From positions 1 to 7,060 of the forward strand of contig CALPKD020000062.1 of NCBI GenBank assembly GCA_943324055.2: DNA of 7,060 bases, given 5' to 3'. Source of the DNA: Chitinophaga pinensis. GTDB lineage: Bacteria > Bacteroidota > Bacteroidia > Chitinophagales > Chitinophagaceae. Positions 6,346 through 7,060 of this stretch are shown here, one piece after another; position 1 is the first letter of the stretch, and every line of letters begins with the position of its first letter. The translations under genes were made by a program, and so were the position numbers. Below the pieces are notes generated by a model. That model saw only the letters and a list, made by a program, of their open reading frames with translations, was not told where the DNA came from and did not search any database.

Positions 6346-7060
6346 TTATAATTTATATCCATCATCTGCAACCAACTGTGCGCAGATTCTTCTTCTTGCT
6401 TCTTTGCTGTTGAATGATTCCACTTTGGTGAATCTTTTCAATCCAATATTCATCATGCGCAATTCATCTCCCTCGGCAAAACTGTTTAATGCATCCTTAC
6501 CTGCTTTATTGATTGCATCGGCTGCATCATAAATATAAGTTCGTACCATATCAGCTTGGATGCTTGTTGCCGCTTCTCCTTTACTTGCTGTTAATTTTTC
6601 TAATCTTAATAACGCAGATTCAGCATGGAATGCAATGATGGACATGTCTGCAATGTTCATTAATATTTCTTGTTCCTTATTTAAGGTCATCATTAATTTT
6701 TGTACAGCGGCACCTGCTACCATCAAAATGCACTTTTTGAAATTAGCAATTGCTTTTTTCTCTTTTGCAAATGCACCTTCTTCATCTGATCCAAAATCAG
6801 GAATGCTCATTAATTCTTTCTGCACATTCATCGCAGGTCCCATTAAATCCAACTGACATTTCATTGCTCGTTTTAATACCATATCCACTGTCAACAAAAG
6901 ATTTATTTCATTTGTTCCTTCGTAGATTCTATTAATACGACTATCGCGGTAGGCTTTTGAAATTAAATATTCATCACTATATCCATTGCCGCCATGAACT
7001 TGTACCCCTTCGTCAACGATATAGTCTAACACTTCACTTCCAAATACTTTTAATATGGCA
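6346..7060 (-). CDS. Acyl-CoA dehydrogenase, C-terminal part (gene continues past the right edge)
   Basis: The visible 237 residues are the C-terminal part of a FAD-dependent acyl-CoA dehydrogenase, which makes the first oxidation in fatty-acid beta-oxidation or a related acyl-CoA pathway in the cytoplasm. The reading frame is open to the window edge, beginning AILKVFGSEVLDYIVDEG, so the true start is outside. QVHGGNGYSDEY is the FAD-contact motif. RINRIYEGTNEI follows, and its Glu (codon 6919-6921) matches the catalytic base position of MCAD and VLCAD (IYEGT / IFEGT). After this the protein has about 180 further residues, mostly helical, as in the long (about 600-residue) VLCAD-like enzymes common in Bacteroidota. 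The gene converges on the molybdenum hydroxylase genes and ends at a shared terminator, so a functional link is not implied. Confidence 0.93.
   Translation of the reverse strand, partial: AILKVFGSEVLDYIVDEGVQVHGGNGYSDEYLISKAYRDSRINRIYEGTNEINLLLTVDMVLKRAMKCQLDLMGPAMNVQKELMSIPDFGSDEEGAFAKEKKAIANFKKCILMVAGAAVQKLMMTLNKEQEILMNIADMSIIAFHAESALLRLEKLTASKGEAATSIQADMVRTYIYDAADAINKAGKDALNSFAEGDELRMMNIGLKRFTKVESFNSKEARRRICAQLVADDGYKL

Noticed and set aside
6260..6532. Plus-strand ORF of 90 codons after the molybdenum subunit gene
   Set aside because: It runs through the terminator hairpin and then opposite the acyl-CoA dehydrogenase coding sequence. The same applies to the plus-strand ORFs at 6560-6856 and 6750-6935.
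7030..7032. GTG as the start codon of the acyl-CoA dehydrogenase
   Set aside because: The frame continues upstream to the window edge with conserved family sequence (AILKVFGSE), so this is an internal Val codon and the gene is cut by the window.

Overview
The window looks like a chromosomal segment from a Bacteroidota bacterium, probably near Chitinophagaceae. It is AT-rich, its start codons lack clear Shine-Dalgarno sequences (usual in this phylum), and the proteins have a Bacteroidota flavour. The assignment rests on protein style and base composition, not on a marker gene.

Layout from left to right. Bases 1-48 are GC-richer than what follows and may be the end of an insertion sequence, possibly IS21-type. 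Bases 49-475 contain no convincing gene. They hold a degenerate copy (161-250) of the leader and first codons of the regulator gene found 2.65 kb downstream, a compound inverted repeat (303-337) and a weak candidate promoter. A secreted two-domain polysaccharide lyase of family PL6 (alginate lyase / chondroitinase B type) spans 476-2731. Next come three closely spaced genes in the same direction: an Lrp/AsnC-family regulator (2869-3345), a Tat-targeted [2Fe-2S] subunit (3379-3984) and a molybdopterin-binding catalytic subunit (4003-6246) of a xanthine-oxidase-family hydroxylase. A strong, probably bidirectional hairpin terminator (6273-6306) separates this set from a convergent minus-strand acyl-CoA dehydrogenase gene, which runs off the right edge.

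How the genes may work together. The lyase should cut uronate polysaccharide outside the cytoplasm. The molybdenum enzyme is probably a periplasmic two-subunit oxidase of an aldehyde or heterocycle; no FAD subunit lies beside it. The Lrp-type protein is well placed to control its own operon through an 18-bp AT-rich palindrome just before its start. The PL6 gene lies between two diverged direct repeats of the lrp leader (75 of 90 bases identical, no gaps, counted by hand). Either the PL6 gene was inserted into an old duplication, or the same operator-bearing sequence serves both transcription units. That repeat arrangement and the FAD-less, regulator-linked molybdenum hydroxylase are the two most unusual aspects.
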